Shown in pieces: positions 1-8,622 of a stretch of DNA of 30,741 nucleotides (position 1 is the first letter of the stretch; the number at the start of each line of letters is the position of its first letter). The position numbers and the translations under genes were made by a program. This stretch comes from CAZPUS01 sp964589825 (lineage in GTDB: Bacteria > Fibrobacterota > Chitinivibrionia > Chitinivibrionales > WJKA01). The stretch spans positions 1-30,741 of the forward strand of contig CAZPUS010000031.1 in assembly GCA_964589825.1 (NCBI GenBank), in the 5' to 3' direction. The notes beneath the pieces are model-generated. The model searched no databases and was not told the DNA's origin. It saw nothing but the letters and a program-made list of their open reading frames with translations.

Positions 1-157
1 GGCCGACCGATCACATGCGTACCTGTCTCAAAAGGCTACTTTTTATGGAGTGATTTATATTAGGATGATATGCAGTTTTTAAAGATCAAATTTTTTATCC
101 ACTCAAATCAGTGGAGAACCAAATTTAGTTTATGTTGAACAAAAAACTGGAGAACCC

Positions 158-610
158 ATGAAAGCGATAATTCAGCGTGTACGCAGCGCATCTGTAAAAG
201 CAGACGGAGAAAAAGCTGCAGAAATATCCGGCCCCGGTATTGTCGTACTGCTGGGTGTGCATCGCAACGATTCCCCGGCTCAGGCCGAATACCTTGCTGC
301 AAAATGCGCCGATTTTCGTATTTTCGAAGGAAACGGACAACATGGTTCACTTTCGTTGCGCGACATTAACGGCGCCGCGCTTGTAGTGTCACAGTTCACG
401 CTCTATGGTGACTGCACAAAGGGACGACGCCCCAACTATTCTCAGGCTGCATCGGCGCAAATAAGCCGTCCCCTGTATGAATATTTTGTTGAATGTATAA
501 AAAAACACGTGCCCGTTGTCACCACAGGCTTCTTTGGCGCACACATGGAAGTATCTTTTGTCAACGATGGGCCGGTTACTCTTGTACTCGAGCGCAACAA
601 CTCAGAGTAA
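158..610 (+). CDS. dtd: D-aminoacyl-tRNA deacylase (Dtd)
   Basis: This enzyme hydrolyses D-aminoacyl-tRNAs such as D-Tyr-tRNA in the cytoplasm, so that D-amino acids are not trapped on tRNA. The 150-residue length is normal for the family. The N-terminus MKAIIQRV, the SQFTLYGD motif near residues 78-85 and the NDGPVT motif near 136-141 are the family signatures; the last two build the active-site pocket. The ATG is preceded by GGAG at a 5-nt spacing, which supports this start. It is the only confident full-length gene on the plus strand and converges on the permease gene at 754, with about 140 bp between their ends. A weak hairpin at about 638-655 lies downstream, too weak to call a terminator. 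The assignment is secure; the upstream 157 bp show no clear promoter. Confidence 0.95.
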   Translation: MKAIIQRVRSASVKADGEKAAEISGPGIVVLLGVHRNDSPAQAEYLAAKCADFRIFEGNGQHGSLSLRDINGAALVVSQFTLYGDCTKGRRPNYSQAASAQISRPLYEYFVECIKKHVPVVTTGFFGAHMEVSFVNDGPVTLVLERNNSE

Positions 611-753
611 CACCGCTGCCCTCATCCCTGCCCTGAAAAAAGATTTTCAGTTGTTTCCACCGAAACCGACTTTTACCCGGCTGCACTATGGTCACCTTTT
701 TTACAACTATAACATGCTGATTATTGTATGGGATATACCCCTCGATTGCCCCG

Positions 754-1821
754 CTAAATGATCGAATAACTTTTCAGATTTGCATACAATACTTCGAGTG
801 TGACTTTGAAAATACTGATTATCGGTATTGCGACCAACATCCCGAGTATCCCGCCGATATGACCACCCACCGATATCCCGACAATCACCACAAGAGGGTG
901 CAGATCGACACTCTTGCCTACTGCGATGGGATAGATGAACGTTCCTTCTATAAACTGCACGGCAACGAATACCACTACGACCAGGATAAAATTCACAGGA
1001 GTGAAAAAACCGGGCGTGACCAGCATTACAAAGACCGCAGGCAAAAATCCGATAACAGGCCCCAAGTACGGAATGAGATTTCCGAGTCCGGCAATAAGCC
1101 CTACCACTAGAAAATAGGGAAGCCCGACGAGTGCAAGCCCCACCGACGTCATCACCCCTACTGCCGCGGCATCGATAAGCTGCCCGCGCAAAAAGAGCTT
1201 GAGGGCGGAAATAATGTTATGAATCAGCAGCACGAACATTTCAAAATACCGATTCGGCACTAACTTCAGTAACGCTTTATTGAACATATGTCCGTCGGCA
1301 AGAAAAAAGAAGGTGATGAGCGGAACAAGCACCACAAAGGAGAGCACCGTGAACACGTTTGCCGCATAGCTCATAAGCGTAGACGTGTCCATACGACCGA
1401 AGGCGCTTAAACGGGCGTTCAGTATCGCTGAAAGGTCGGGAATCGTGCTTACGGGAAGCATCTGTAACGCCTTTTTCTCCAGGGTTTCGATCGAGCGTTC
1501 CAGCATTGCTCTGTATTCCGGCAGGTTGCTGGAAAAAGCCTGCGCCTCATGCAGCAGTATCGGGACTACATAACGTAACACCGCGCCGGCACAGAGTATG
1601 ATTACACAATAGAGCCCAATAATGACCCAGAAGCGTTTTATCCCTTTTGTTTCAAAAAAATTGACAACCGGCTCGAGAATGAACGTCAACAAAACGGAGG
1701 CGATAATCGCCCCGAACAGCACCGCAAAACTATACAGTATGCCGGCCACGACAAGAAGTACCGTCGAAAAAAAAACGGTCTTCATTACAATATTGGATAG
1801 CTTCGATTCCGTGTCCTTCAT
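754..1821 (-). CDS. AI-2E transporter (PerM/YdiK) family membrane protein
   Basis: A polytopic inner-membrane protein of 355 residues. It has hydrophobic segments near the N-terminus (about 13-50), another near 65-95, a more polar stretch (about 95-150), and then a dense set of membrane segments to residue 345. This layout, with the glycine/proline-rich GLGNLIPYLGPVIG segment and the late QFIEGTFIYPIAVGKSVDLHP motif, is the hallmark of the AI-2E/PerM family. Members are variously proposed to export autoinducer-2 or to act as ion or solute permeases, so the substrate cannot be read from sequence. Its ATG overlaps the stop of the cyclic-nucleotide-binding gene by one base (TAATG), implying translational coupling, and both probably use the promoter near 2615-2643. 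The family call is firm and the function open. Confidence 0.88.
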   Translation of the reverse strand: MKDTESKLSNIVMKTVFFSTVLLVVAGILYSFAVLFGAIIASVLLTFILEPVVNFFETKGIKRFWVIIGLYCVIILCAGAVLRYVVPILLHEAQAFSSNLPEYRAMLERSIETLEKKALQMLPVSTIPDLSAILNARLSAFGRMDTSTLMSYAANVFTVLSFVVLVPLITFFFLADGHMFNKALLKLVPNRYFEMFVLLIHNIISALKLFLRGQLIDAAAVGVMTSVGLALVGLPYFLVVGLIAGLGNLIPYLGPVIGFLPAVFVMLVTPGFFTPVNFILVVVVFVAVQFIEGTFIYPIAVGKSVDLHPLVVIVGISVGGHIGGILGMLVAIPIISIFKVTLEVLYANLKSYSII

Positions 1822-2366
1822 TATATAGCCTCCTGCATGGAAGGCACCGTTTTTTTCATCTTATCGAGCTGCAAATTGAGTGCTTCAACGTTATCATTCG
1901 CAGCAACCAGCCGTTTACAAATCATACGAGAGATGTTATAAAGAATTTTTGCACCAAGCCGTGGGTTACGCTCAATGAGTTTTTCCAAATCAGGTTTGCA
2001 AAAAGCAAAAAGCTCGGTTTCAGAACCGGCGTGCGCAGAGGCACTGCGGGGGATTTCATCCAGCAACGCAATCTCTCCAAAAAAACTTCGCTGCTCGATT
2101 GTTGCAAGATGCAATGTCTCACATTTCTGTGTTGTCTTGGTGATGACTATTTTCCCTTTACTTATGATATACATCCCCGCACCAGGCTCATCTTCATTGA
2201 ACACGAGCTCATCCTTAGCATAAATACGCCTGTGGAGCAACTTGCTCGTCTGATCGAGTTCATGGTCGTTAAGCCCTTCAAAAACAGGCAGTTCGGCAAG
2301 CAGCTCCCGCAGGGTCTGCCGTTTGCTGGTATCTGCAAACATATAACTCCACAACGCACTAAACAT
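1821..2366 (-). CDS. cyclic-nucleotide-binding domain protein (no DNA-binding domain)
   Basis: A 181-residue soluble protein consisting almost entirely of one cNMP-binding (CAP-ED) domain at about 25-140. The phosphate-binding cassette is clear at residues 95-111: FFGEIALLDEIPRSASA contains the conserved Gly-Glu pair and Arg107, so nucleotide binding is plausible. A C-terminal helix (about 140-175) follows, but there is no helix-turn-helix, so this is not a Crp/Fnr-type regulator. The start is supported by a GGGAG-type ribosome binding site. The gene is coupled to the permease through a TAATG overlap, which suggests that the domain acts as a sensor or regulatory subunit of that permease; this is inference. 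It is preceded by a long structured leader and a consensus promoter. A general signalling role independent of the permease is also possible. Confidence 0.85.
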   Translation of the reverse strand: MFSALWSYMFADTSKRQTLRELLAELPVFEGLNDHELDQTSKLLHRRIYAKDELVFNEDEPGAGMYIISKGKIVITKTTQKCETLHLATIEQRSFFGEIALLDEIPRSASAHAGSETELFAFCKPDLEKLIERNPRLGAKILYNISRMICKRLVAANDNVEALNLQLDKMKKTVPSMQEAI

Positions 2367-2608
2367 GGCTCGCTCCCGCGTTCATAATGATCATACGTAA
2401 ACAACACACGGAGGATACGCGCTCACACCGTGTGCTTCGCAGCACATACTGCCCGCGACATTTGATACCGACCTTGTAGGCAACGTTAATACACTCAACA
2501 TCCATTAATACTGCACCCCGATGCAGCGGTGTTACTATTACCTCATGCGAGTGAGTCTGTGTACGGAATCTGCGATCACCGCAGATTCCATCAAAACACT
2601 ATCCCGGT
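2367..2608 (-). promoter_or_regulatory. long structured 5' leader of the cNMP-protein/permease operon
   Basis: About 240 nt lie between the inferred transcription start near 2608 and the ATG at 2366. The stretch can form at least two convincing hairpins: a perfect 10-bp stem with a 5-nt loop at 2565-2589, and a 6-bp stem closed by a GCGA tetraloop (on the minus-strand RNA) at 2431-2446. A weaker hairpin lies around 2510-2525. None is followed by a U-run, so they are not simple terminators. I do not recognise a known riboswitch class. Its existence as a leader depends on the promoter call. Confidence 0.5.
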
Positions 2609-2614
2609 TTAGAT

Positions 2615-2643
2615 ATTATATAATCAAATCCCGGCAGTGTCAA
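2615..2643 (-). promoter_or_regulatory. consensus sigma70-type promoter
   Basis: On the minus strand a perfect -35 hexamer TTGACA (2643-2638) is followed by a 17-nt spacer and a perfect -10 hexamer TATAAT (2620-2615). The -35 begins just past the ftsY stop codon, so the promoter would fire into the cNMP-binding gene and the permease independently of ftsY. A start site near 2608 is inferred. Confidence 0.8.
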
Positions 2644-2644
2644 C

Positions 2645-3553
2645 CTATTCGTTCAGGCTGCCGAACATCGCTTCTACATATTGCCGTGCATCAAAATCCT
2701 GCAGATCGTCGATGCCCTCGCCCACCCCGATCTTTCGAATCGGAATCCCGGTCCTGGTTGCAAGCGATACCGCAATACCGCCCTTTGCGGTTCCGTCCAG
2801 TTTTGTGATAATATAGCCGGTAAGCGGGAGTGCTTCATTAAAAACTTTTGCCTGCTGCAACGCATTCTGACCTGTATTGGCATCGATAACGAGCAGTATT
2901 TCATTGGGCGTATTCTCATTTTTGCGTCTACATACGCGATATACCTTTTTCAGCTCCTCCATGAGATGAGCCTTGTTGTGCAGCCGTCCCGCAGTATCGA
3001 GCAGCACGACATCAATGCCTCGCGACATCGCCGCATCGATTGTATTGTAGGCGACCGCTCCCGCATCGGCGCCGCTTTGCTGGGCCACGATATCGGTTCC
3101 TGTTTTTTCCGCCCATAATGTAAGCTGCTCGATCGCCCCGGCACGAAACGTGTCGGCCGCCCCCAGCATTACACGCTTTCCTTTTGCGGTAAGCTCGTGC
3201 GCCATCTTGCCGATAGTCGTAGTCTTACCTACCCCGTTGACACCCACCACAAGAATCACCCAGGGCTTTGGCGGAAATTCATCCGGCGCATTCGTTACGT
3301 CGAGTCGCTCAACCAGTTCGTGCTTCATACGCTCATACGCTTCGTCGGCACTCGATACCGGCGTGTCATTCACGCTCTGCTGCAGCTCTTCGACAATCAG
3401 CTGCGCCTGATCCATATTAATATCCGCCGCCACGAGCGCGTCCTCAAGCGTTTCGAAAAAATCCTCATCAAGCTCGACATGGCCCTGCACCATGTCGGTT
3501 ATCCGGGAATGCGTCTTGCTCAAGCCCCGTTTCACTTTGGAGAATATTCCCAT
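2645..3553 (-). CDS. ftsY: signal recognition particle receptor FtsY
   Basis: This is the GTPase receptor for signal recognition particle. It docks ribosome-nascent-chain/Ffh complexes at the inner membrane for co-translational insertion. The 302 residues form the minimal NG core: a helical N domain (about 1-90), the P-loop GVNGVGKTTT at 104-113, an ADTFRAGA segment, DTAGR at 186-190 and TKLDG at 250-254, ending in the GVGEGIDDLQDF closing motif. The acidic A domain of proteobacterial FtsY is absent, as in many other phyla. A perfect -10 TATAAT sits at 3583-3578 upstream but with a poor -35, so a promoter there is possible, not certain. The gene lies downstream of mtaB with about 180 bp between, and its stop abuts the next operon's promoter. 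Confidence 0.96.
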   Translation of the reverse strand: MGIFSKVKRGLSKTHSRITDMVQGHVELDEDFFETLEDALVAADINMDQAQLIVEELQQSVNDTPVSSADEAYERMKHELVERLDVTNAPDEFPPKPWVILVVGVNGVGKTTTIGKMAHELTAKGKRVMLGAADTFRAGAIEQLTLWAEKTGTDIVAQQSGADAGAVAYNTIDAAMSRGIDVVLLDTAGRLHNKAHLMEELKKVYRVCRRKNENTPNEILLVIDANTGQNALQQAKVFNEALPLTGYIITKLDGTAKGGIAVSLATRTGIPIRKIGVGEGIDDLQDFDARQYVEAMFGSLNE

Positions 3554-3735
3554 AATTGTCGTTTCCTTATTATCCGGATTATAAATCTGTTGTTTCTACC
3601 ATTGTGGTACGTGCATCAATTACCGTTACCCGTCCCGGACCGACGAAGCGGGTAAAAGGGGTATATCAGACCGCAGACAATCTCCGCATCTCTGCAGCAA
3701 CACGCATGTTATAGCGACTCCGGAGCATATGCGCA

Positions 3736-5064
3736 CTACATATCTTTATCGACAATCGATCCGACACAATGTCCGTTGTCATCGACTCCTTCCACTTGCA
3801 CATTACACCAGCTGTTTCTTTCTATAGTACCCGATTCGGGTTGTGTAATACGGATACGAATATAATTATCGCTCATACATCGCAGCGGAGATTGCTTTTC
3901 CAGGATAGTGCGCATAATTTCCCCCTTCCGGGCCTGAAAAAAACGTCCGGCCTGTACAGCAGCCATTTCACGAAGCCGGGAAGCCCTGCGCGTAATCTCG
4001 GCGTCACTCACACACGGACGCATTTGTGCCGCAGCCGTCTCCGGCCGTGATGAAAAACGAAACACATGCGCATAGTTGAAACCGGCGTATTCAAAATTGC
4101 AACACGTCTTTACAAACGCAGCCTCTGTTTCCGTAGGAAAACCCGCAATGATATCCGTCCCGATACGAATGTCTGATCGTGCGCGTACAAGGGAGGAAAG
4201 CCGCTCCACGCACTGCAGCATATCGTCGGGGTCTCGCTGCATCGCCCTGATTACATCCGGACTCATGCTCTGCATGCTAATATGAAGATGGCGGCATATT
4301 TTTTCATCCGTACATATCATATCAATCAGCCGTTCATCGAGTTCAGATGGATTGAGTGAGGAAAGCCTGATTCTGAAATCTCCGGGAAGTCGCGCTATCG
4401 CTTCGAGCAGTTCCACGAGATCACCGATTCCATGCGTTCGATCATGATACAGACCGATATGCGTGCCGGTAACCACCAGTTCTTTGTAGCCATTGGCAAC
4501 CGCGGTGCGACAGTGCTCAAGGATCTCTTCGGAATCCCGTATCCTTGACGGTCCCCGTACCGCAGGAACAATACAATACGCACAGTGGTTGTCACACCCC
4601 TGTTGTATCTTTATTGGAAACCGGCTGCGGGAAGGGAACACGGAGGATGCGGATATTCCGTCAAAAAAAATCTCCTGCGCCTGCCACGATTCGGTCGGTT
4701 TCCAGCGCACCTTTTCCATGGCGAATTTTTCGTTCATAAGCCGGGGGATCTCTTTTTTTGCCGAATTACCGAACACCCATGTCACTCCGTCCATTTTCTC
4801 TATGGTATCCGGTGTATGCTGTGCCCAGCACCCTGTCACACAGATTCGCGCATGTGGTGCAAGCCGATGTATATGTCGTATCGCTCTGCGCGATTTCGCT
4901 TCCGCCGACGCTGTAACCGTGCAGGTGTTGAGTATTACGATATCCGCATCTTCAGCATTGCGTACTACCCGGGCATTCTCTGCTGCACACAGCGACTGTA
5001 AGGTCGCACATTCCTGCTGATTCGTTTTACAGCCTATGGTTTTAAAAAAAACAGCGGGTGCCAT
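3736..5064 (-). CDS. mtaB: tRNA t6A37 methylthiotransferase MtaB (radical SAM)
   Basis: This enzyme methylthiolates N6-threonylcarbamoyladenosine at position 37 of ANN-decoding tRNAs, giving ms2t6A, and uses two iron-sulfur clusters. Both are visible. The N-terminal UPF0004-type domain holds Cys12, Cys48 and Cys79 for the auxiliary cluster. The radical-SAM domain has the CxxxCxxC triad Cys157, Cys161 and Cys164. A TRAM-like tRNA-binding tail occupies the last 70 or so residues. The length (442) and the IGCKTNQQE opening fit MtaB better than MiaB or RimO, whose openings and lengths differ. The Shine-Dalgarno is weak. A TATAAT on the minus strand at 5246-5241, about 180 nt upstream, could be its promoter, though the -35 is poor. 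Confidence 0.9.
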   Translation of the reverse strand: MAPAVFFKTIGCKTNQQECATLQSLCAAENARVVRNAEDADIVILNTCTVTASAEAKSRRAIRHIHRLAPHARICVTGCWAQHTPDTIEKMDGVTWVFGNSAKKEIPRLMNEKFAMEKVRWKPTESWQAQEIFFDGISASSVFPSRSRFPIKIQQGCDNHCAYCIVPAVRGPSRIRDSEEILEHCRTAVANGYKELVVTGTHIGLYHDRTHGIGDLVELLEAIARLPGDFRIRLSSLNPSELDERLIDMICTDEKICRHLHISMQSMSPDVIRAMQRDPDDMLQCVERLSSLVRARSDIRIGTDIIAGFPTETEAAFVKTCCNFEYAGFNYAHVFRFSSRPETAAAQMRPCVSDAEITRRASRLREMAAVQAGRFFQARKGEIMRTILEKQSPLRCMSDNYIRIRITQPESGTIERNSWCNVQVEGVDDNGHCVGSIVDKDM

Positions 5065-5321
5065 ATTACTATTCCCAAAACGGAGAGCACGGCATTTACG
5101 GATGGCGCATTTATCCGGAAATAAGCGCTACGGTGTAAGCCCCGTATGACAAAATGCAGGAAAGACCGTGTACAAATAAGACCTTGGATGTGCCCGGCTT
5201 CCCGTATGTTCATAACACTAACGATACGGGGTCGTATCGCATTATACACTGGTTAATTCCCTGCGGAAACAATGTACTGCGGGTCGACTTTCCTGATACA
5301 GTCATCATACCGCTTCGCCTG

Positions 5322-7196
5322 CTATCGCAGGAACCGCTTGGCAATTTCATCGAGAGAAAGGCGTATTACCGTAGGCCTTCCGTGCGGACAGGTATACGGA
5401 TTAGACGCAGCAAAAAGATCGTTGAGCAACACATTCATCTCTTCCTGCGTCAGTTTCTGTCCAGATTTGATTGCCGCACCGCAGGCAAATGCCGCAGCAT
5501 AGCGTTTGATAGGTTCGTTGACAAATTCCTCGTGATGCTCCTGGGATAAAAATCTGATTGTTTCCAGCACCGCGTCCTGGACACGGGAATCTTTTAAATA
5601 TATGGGGATTGCATCCACCGTTACTGTTGTTTCCCCGAACTCCCTGATGGAGAACCCGAATGACGCGAGGTACGATATCGCGGAATCGATAATCTGCTTC
5701 TCCTCTTTGCTCAATTCTACAACGACCGGGAAAAGCAGCTGCTGTGATTCCGCTTTGCCATCGGCAATATCTGAAAGTGCCTGCTCGAAGAGAATCCGCT
5801 CATGCGCCGCATGTTGATCAATAAGCATAATCCCGTTTTTTATCTGAGTAAGAATATAGGCATTATGAATTTGATAGCACGAAATCAGCTCGCTGTACAC
5901 CCCCGGTTTTGTCATATCCTGCGCGGTTGCATCCTTTACATGGCCCGCCGGGGAGGATTTCGTGTTCTGCGTATGGTCATCCCCCGCCCCAGCTGAAAAC
6001 TGCAGCGTATGCTGCCGCTCATTCTCCTCCCGCACCTCATAGGGCATCCGGCAAGGCATCTGGGCGGAGGTGAACGATGCGTTCGTATCGTCGGAATGCT
6101 GCGACATATATGGCTGCGTGTTATCATCTCCCTGTTTTTTGACAAACGGAGGCGCCATAGCAGATCGATCTTGTTCAGGGCTTCCTATTGCCGCAGCCAT
6201 ATGCTTGCGTACCGTCGATTGAACAAAACCGAAAATGGCGCGTTCGTCATCAAACTTTACAGTCAGTTTTGACGGGTGGACATTAACATCTATTCTTCGT
6301 GGATCGATAGTTAAAAAGCAAAAAAACGAAGGCTTGTAGGTACCGGTAATGAACCGACTGTAGGCATCACGTACTGCAGTACGTACCGTACTGTTTTCCA
6401 CCATACGTGTATTAACAAAAATATTCTGAAATCGCGGCTTGGCCCGTGCGAGATCTGTCGGTGATATGTAAAGTCGCATACCGATACGATCGCTCGATTC
6501 TTTGCACTCAATAAGACGTTTTGCAAAATTCTCTCCTGCAATGAACCCGATTCTTTCCCGGATCGAACCGGTTATTCCGACATCGATATGCGTGGCGCCA
6601 TCGACAATCACCGTAAAATGAACTTCAGGATGCGCGATGGCAATATCCTCACAAAATCTCGAAAGCGCCATCTTTTCCGCACGTTGAGACTTCATGAATT
6701 TCATCCGGGCAGGGACATTGAAAAAAAGGTCGCGTACCTCTACCGTCGTTCCCCGTGTATGTGCCTCAGGCCGTGGACCTTCCACAGAGTCATTTGTTCC
6801 CTGAACACGTACCGCGTTTCCACTGCCGTCATTCGACACACTGCTTTGTATTGTCATTCTGCTCACCGCGGCGATGCTTGCCAGCGCCTCACCCCGAAAA
6901 CCCATGGTATGGACATTAAAAAGATCGTCTGCAGAATCGATTTTGCTCGTACTGTAGCGTTTAAGCGAAAGGGCAAGCTCTTTTGCAGGGATACCATGGC
7001 CATTATCAGAAACGCTAATGCGGGAAAAACCGGCTTGTGCAATATGGATAGTAATGTGGGTAGCTTCTGCGTCGAGGGAATTCTCCACCAGCTCTTTGAG
7101 CACCGAGACCGGACGCTCCACGACTTCACCGGCAGCGATTTTTTCGACAACGTGTTCCGATAACTGATGTATCTTGGGACTGTGTGTTATACTCAT
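5322..7196 (-). CDS. mutL: DNA mismatch repair protein MutL
   Basis: MutL is the matchmaker ATPase of mismatch repair, coupling MutS recognition to strand incision. The N-terminal GHKL ATPase is complete: ELVENSLDA with Glu35 and Asn39, DNGHGI near 64-69 and GFRGEAL near 99-105. A low-complexity linker rich in Gln, Ser, Asp and Thr follows (about 345-440). The C-terminal dimerisation domain keeps the metal-dependent endonuclease motif DQHAAHE...E at about 460, ACG at about 571-573 and CPHGR at about 603, so this MutL probably nicks DNA itself rather than relying on MutH. I choose the ATG at 7196 over an in-frame TTG four codons upstream; neither has a strong Shine-Dalgarno. The 126-bp stretch between its start and repeat copy A (ending at tRNA-Leu beyond) carries no other gene. 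Confidence 0.95.
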   Translation of the reverse strand: MSITHSPKIHQLSEHVVEKIAAGEVVERPVSVLKELVENSLDAEATHITIHIAQAGFSRISVSDNGHGIPAKELALSLKRYSTSKIDSADDLFNVHTMGFRGEALASIAAVSRMTIQSSVSNDGSGNAVRVQGTNDSVEGPRPEAHTRGTTVEVRDLFFNVPARMKFMKSQRAEKMALSRFCEDIAIAHPEVHFTVIVDGATHIDVGITGSIRERIGFIAGENFAKRLIECKESSDRIGMRLYISPTDLARAKPRFQNIFVNTRMVENSTVRTAVRDAYSRFITGTYKPSFFCFLTIDPRRIDVNVHPSKLTVKFDDERAIFGFVQSTVRKHMAAAIGSPEQDRSAMAPPFVKKQGDDNTQPYMSQHSDDTNASFTSAQMPCRMPYEVREENERQHTLQFSAGAGDDHTQNTKSSPAGHVKDATAQDMTKPGVYSELISCYQIHNAYILTQIKNGIMLIDQHAAHERILFEQALSDIADGKAESQQLLFPVVVELSKEEKQIIDSAISYLASFGFSIREFGETTVTVDAIPIYLKDSRVQDAVLETIRFLSQEHHEEFVNEPIKRYAAAFACGAAIKSGQKLTQEEMNVLLNDLFAASNPYTCPHGRPTVIRLSLDEIAKRFLR

Positions 7197-7581
7197 ACGC
7201 AACTGCAATTGACAAAACAGATAAGCATATTCCTGCGTGCTCGTATTTTTGGGAAGGGGTGGGGGAATCTATCTCGATACCCGTTTCGATCCCAGAACCG
7301 ATTGGATTAAACCTACACTGCGCGATTTTGTCTGCGAAATCTACTGCAATCCACGCTACTCTTATAATCTCGAAAAACATGAACCACCCGGCAAGGTTGC
7401 CCCAGAATTTTCGAGAACACCATAGCAGCACGGCTTACCGTAGCTTTCATCAAAACAACCGCTCAATTCAGGTAAAAAATACATAGAACCCGGCTTTACT
7501 GTGCCCCGCAGCGGTAAGCCAGCCACTGATACGCATCCGTTTACACCCGGATGCCGATTCCCTCTGCATGCGCCATAAAAA
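7197..7581. other. non-coding stretch between mutL and tRNA-Leu
   Basis: No convincing coding sequence is present here. The main content is repeat copy A (7311-7473). The part at about 7250-7262 is G-rich. Short overlapping open frames on both strands lack ribosome binding sites and recognisable protein motifs, so I do not call a gene. Confidence 0.6.
7311..7473 (+). repeat. 163-bp palindromic dispersed repeat, copy A
   Basis: This stretch aligns without gaps to the reverse complement of 28035-28197: 129 of 163 positions are identical by hand count, about 79%. Both copies start with ACCT and end with AGGT, and both are imperfect inverted repeats along their length. The inner arms are TCTCGAAAA at 7368-7376 and TTTTCGAGA at 7408-7416. 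It lies about 100 bp from the 3' end of tRNA-Leu. No open frame is shared between copies, and no clear target-site duplication is seen. It could be a miniature inverted-repeat element or a REP-like structural element. Confidence 0.85.
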
Positions 7582-7665
7582 TGCGGAAGGGGGGATTTGA
7601 ACCCCCACGGACGAATGTCCACTAGACCCTGAACCTAGCGCGTCTACCAGTTCCGCCACTTCCGC
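7582..7665 (-). tRNA. tRNA-Leu (anticodon CAG)
   Basis: The minus strand folds into a complete class II tRNA. The acceptor stem is GCGGAAG paired with CTTCCGC. The D arm is GCG/CGC around a loop containing GG. The anticodon stem CTAGG/TCTAG encloses the loop TTCAGGG, giving anticodon CAG (decodes CUG). A long variable arm follows, typical of tRNA-Leu, and then a T arm GGGGG-TTCAAAT-CCCCC. The discriminator base is A. CCA is not encoded: the A is followed by TTTTT, so the tail must be added by a nucleotidyltransferase. It lies about 50 bp downstream of the SDMT-like gene on the same strand and may be co-transcribed with it. Confidence 0.95.
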
Positions 7666-7714
7666 AAATATCCCATTCAATACCAAAAAAATACATTATT
7701 TCATCTTCGGGGTA

Positions 7715-8554
7715 CTACTGTTTTACAAAATAGAAAATCCCCCAGGCCAGATAGCCTTTTTTACCACCTTCGACCCAATGCTGCAGACCTTTTTTCATCC
7801 TGTTGATGTAGTCTTCACTTATTTTATCCTTGAGTTCCTGGTCACGGCTCTCGGTCTCCTGCAGTATGCGCCAGTAGTGTGTGGTAAGGTTATGCGTCAT
7901 CTCTTCGAAATTGCGTTCTTCGAACCCGTACTTTTTCGCGACCTCCCGGTAAAAACCCGGGCTTCCGAGTGACGAAAGGTTTATACGTTCGTATATCGGC
8001 CCCAGCACGTCTTCAGGACATAAGTCGCTCTGCATCGGATCGGTAAAGATAAGCTCACCGCCCGGCTTGAGTACCCTGGCCGCTTCTGCAATCACTTTTT
8101 CACGCTCTCCGCTGTGAAGAATCGCATCCTGTGACCAGACGATATCGAAGGTATTATCCTCACTCGGCACATCTTCAAACGTACCGTCAACCATTTCGAT
8201 AAGGTGATCCAGCCCCTGTTCTTTGTTCATGCGTCTTCCACGATCGTTCTCGGCCTCACTCAGGTTTAAATTGGTTACATGGCAGCCGAATTTCTTTGCC
8301 AGATACCGTGCGGTACCTCCAAATCCACCACCAAGGTCGAGCACCTTCACCCCGTCCTTGCCAAGTTGCTTGGAATACGACGCCATCCTGTCGATGGTTC
8401 GACGACTGGCATCGAATACCGAATCCTGCTCCGATTCATAAATCCCCAGATGCAGGTCCTCTCCACCCCATACTTCGTAATAAAACGTATCAGCGTCACT
8501 GCTGTTGTAATATTCCCGTGCCACACTCGTTACTTCATCGTAATTCTGTTCCAT
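7715..8554 (-). CDS. sarcosine/dimethylglycine N-methyltransferase-like, SAM-dependent
   Basis: A class I SAM methyltransferase of 279 residues that resembles the sarcosine/dimethylglycine methyltransferases making glycine betaine, the compatible solute, from sarcosine via dimethylglycine. The opening YYNSSDADTFYYEVWGGEDL (about residues 15-34) is characteristic of that family. SAM motif I is VLDLGGGFGG at 71-80, the acidic strand-2 region is present, and WSQDAILHS plus LKPGGELIFTDPM follow. I set the start at 8554, where AAGGAG sits 6 nt upstream; the in-frame ATG ten codons earlier has no such signal. It is the last protein gene of the methyl cluster. The glycine-to-sarcosine enzyme (GSMT) that normally accompanies it is not in the window. 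Substrate identity is inferred; another small amine is possible. Confidence 0.82.
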   Translation of the reverse strand: MEQNYDEVTSVAREYYNSSDADTFYYEVWGGEDLHLGIYESEQDSVFDASRRTIDRMASYSKQLGKDGVKVLDLGGGFGGTARYLAKKFGCHVTNLNLSEAENDRGRRMNKEQGLDHLIEMVDGTFEDVPSEDNTFDIVWSQDAILHSGEREKVIAEAARVLKPGGELIFTDPMQSDLCPEDVLGPIYERINLSSLGSPGFYREVAKKYGFEERNFEEMTHNLTTHYWRILQETESRDQELKDKISEDYINRMKKGLQHWVEGGKKGYLAWGIFYFVKQ

Positions 8555-8622
8555 TTCGCACTCCTTTACAGTTATCATTGTCAACAGTACATCCCCGCCT
8601 GCCCTTCCTTACATTGGGCAAT

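Noticed and set aside
1..157. Promoter of dtd in the first 157 bp
   Set aside because: A TATATT lies at 56-61 but no acceptable -35 element is placed before it.
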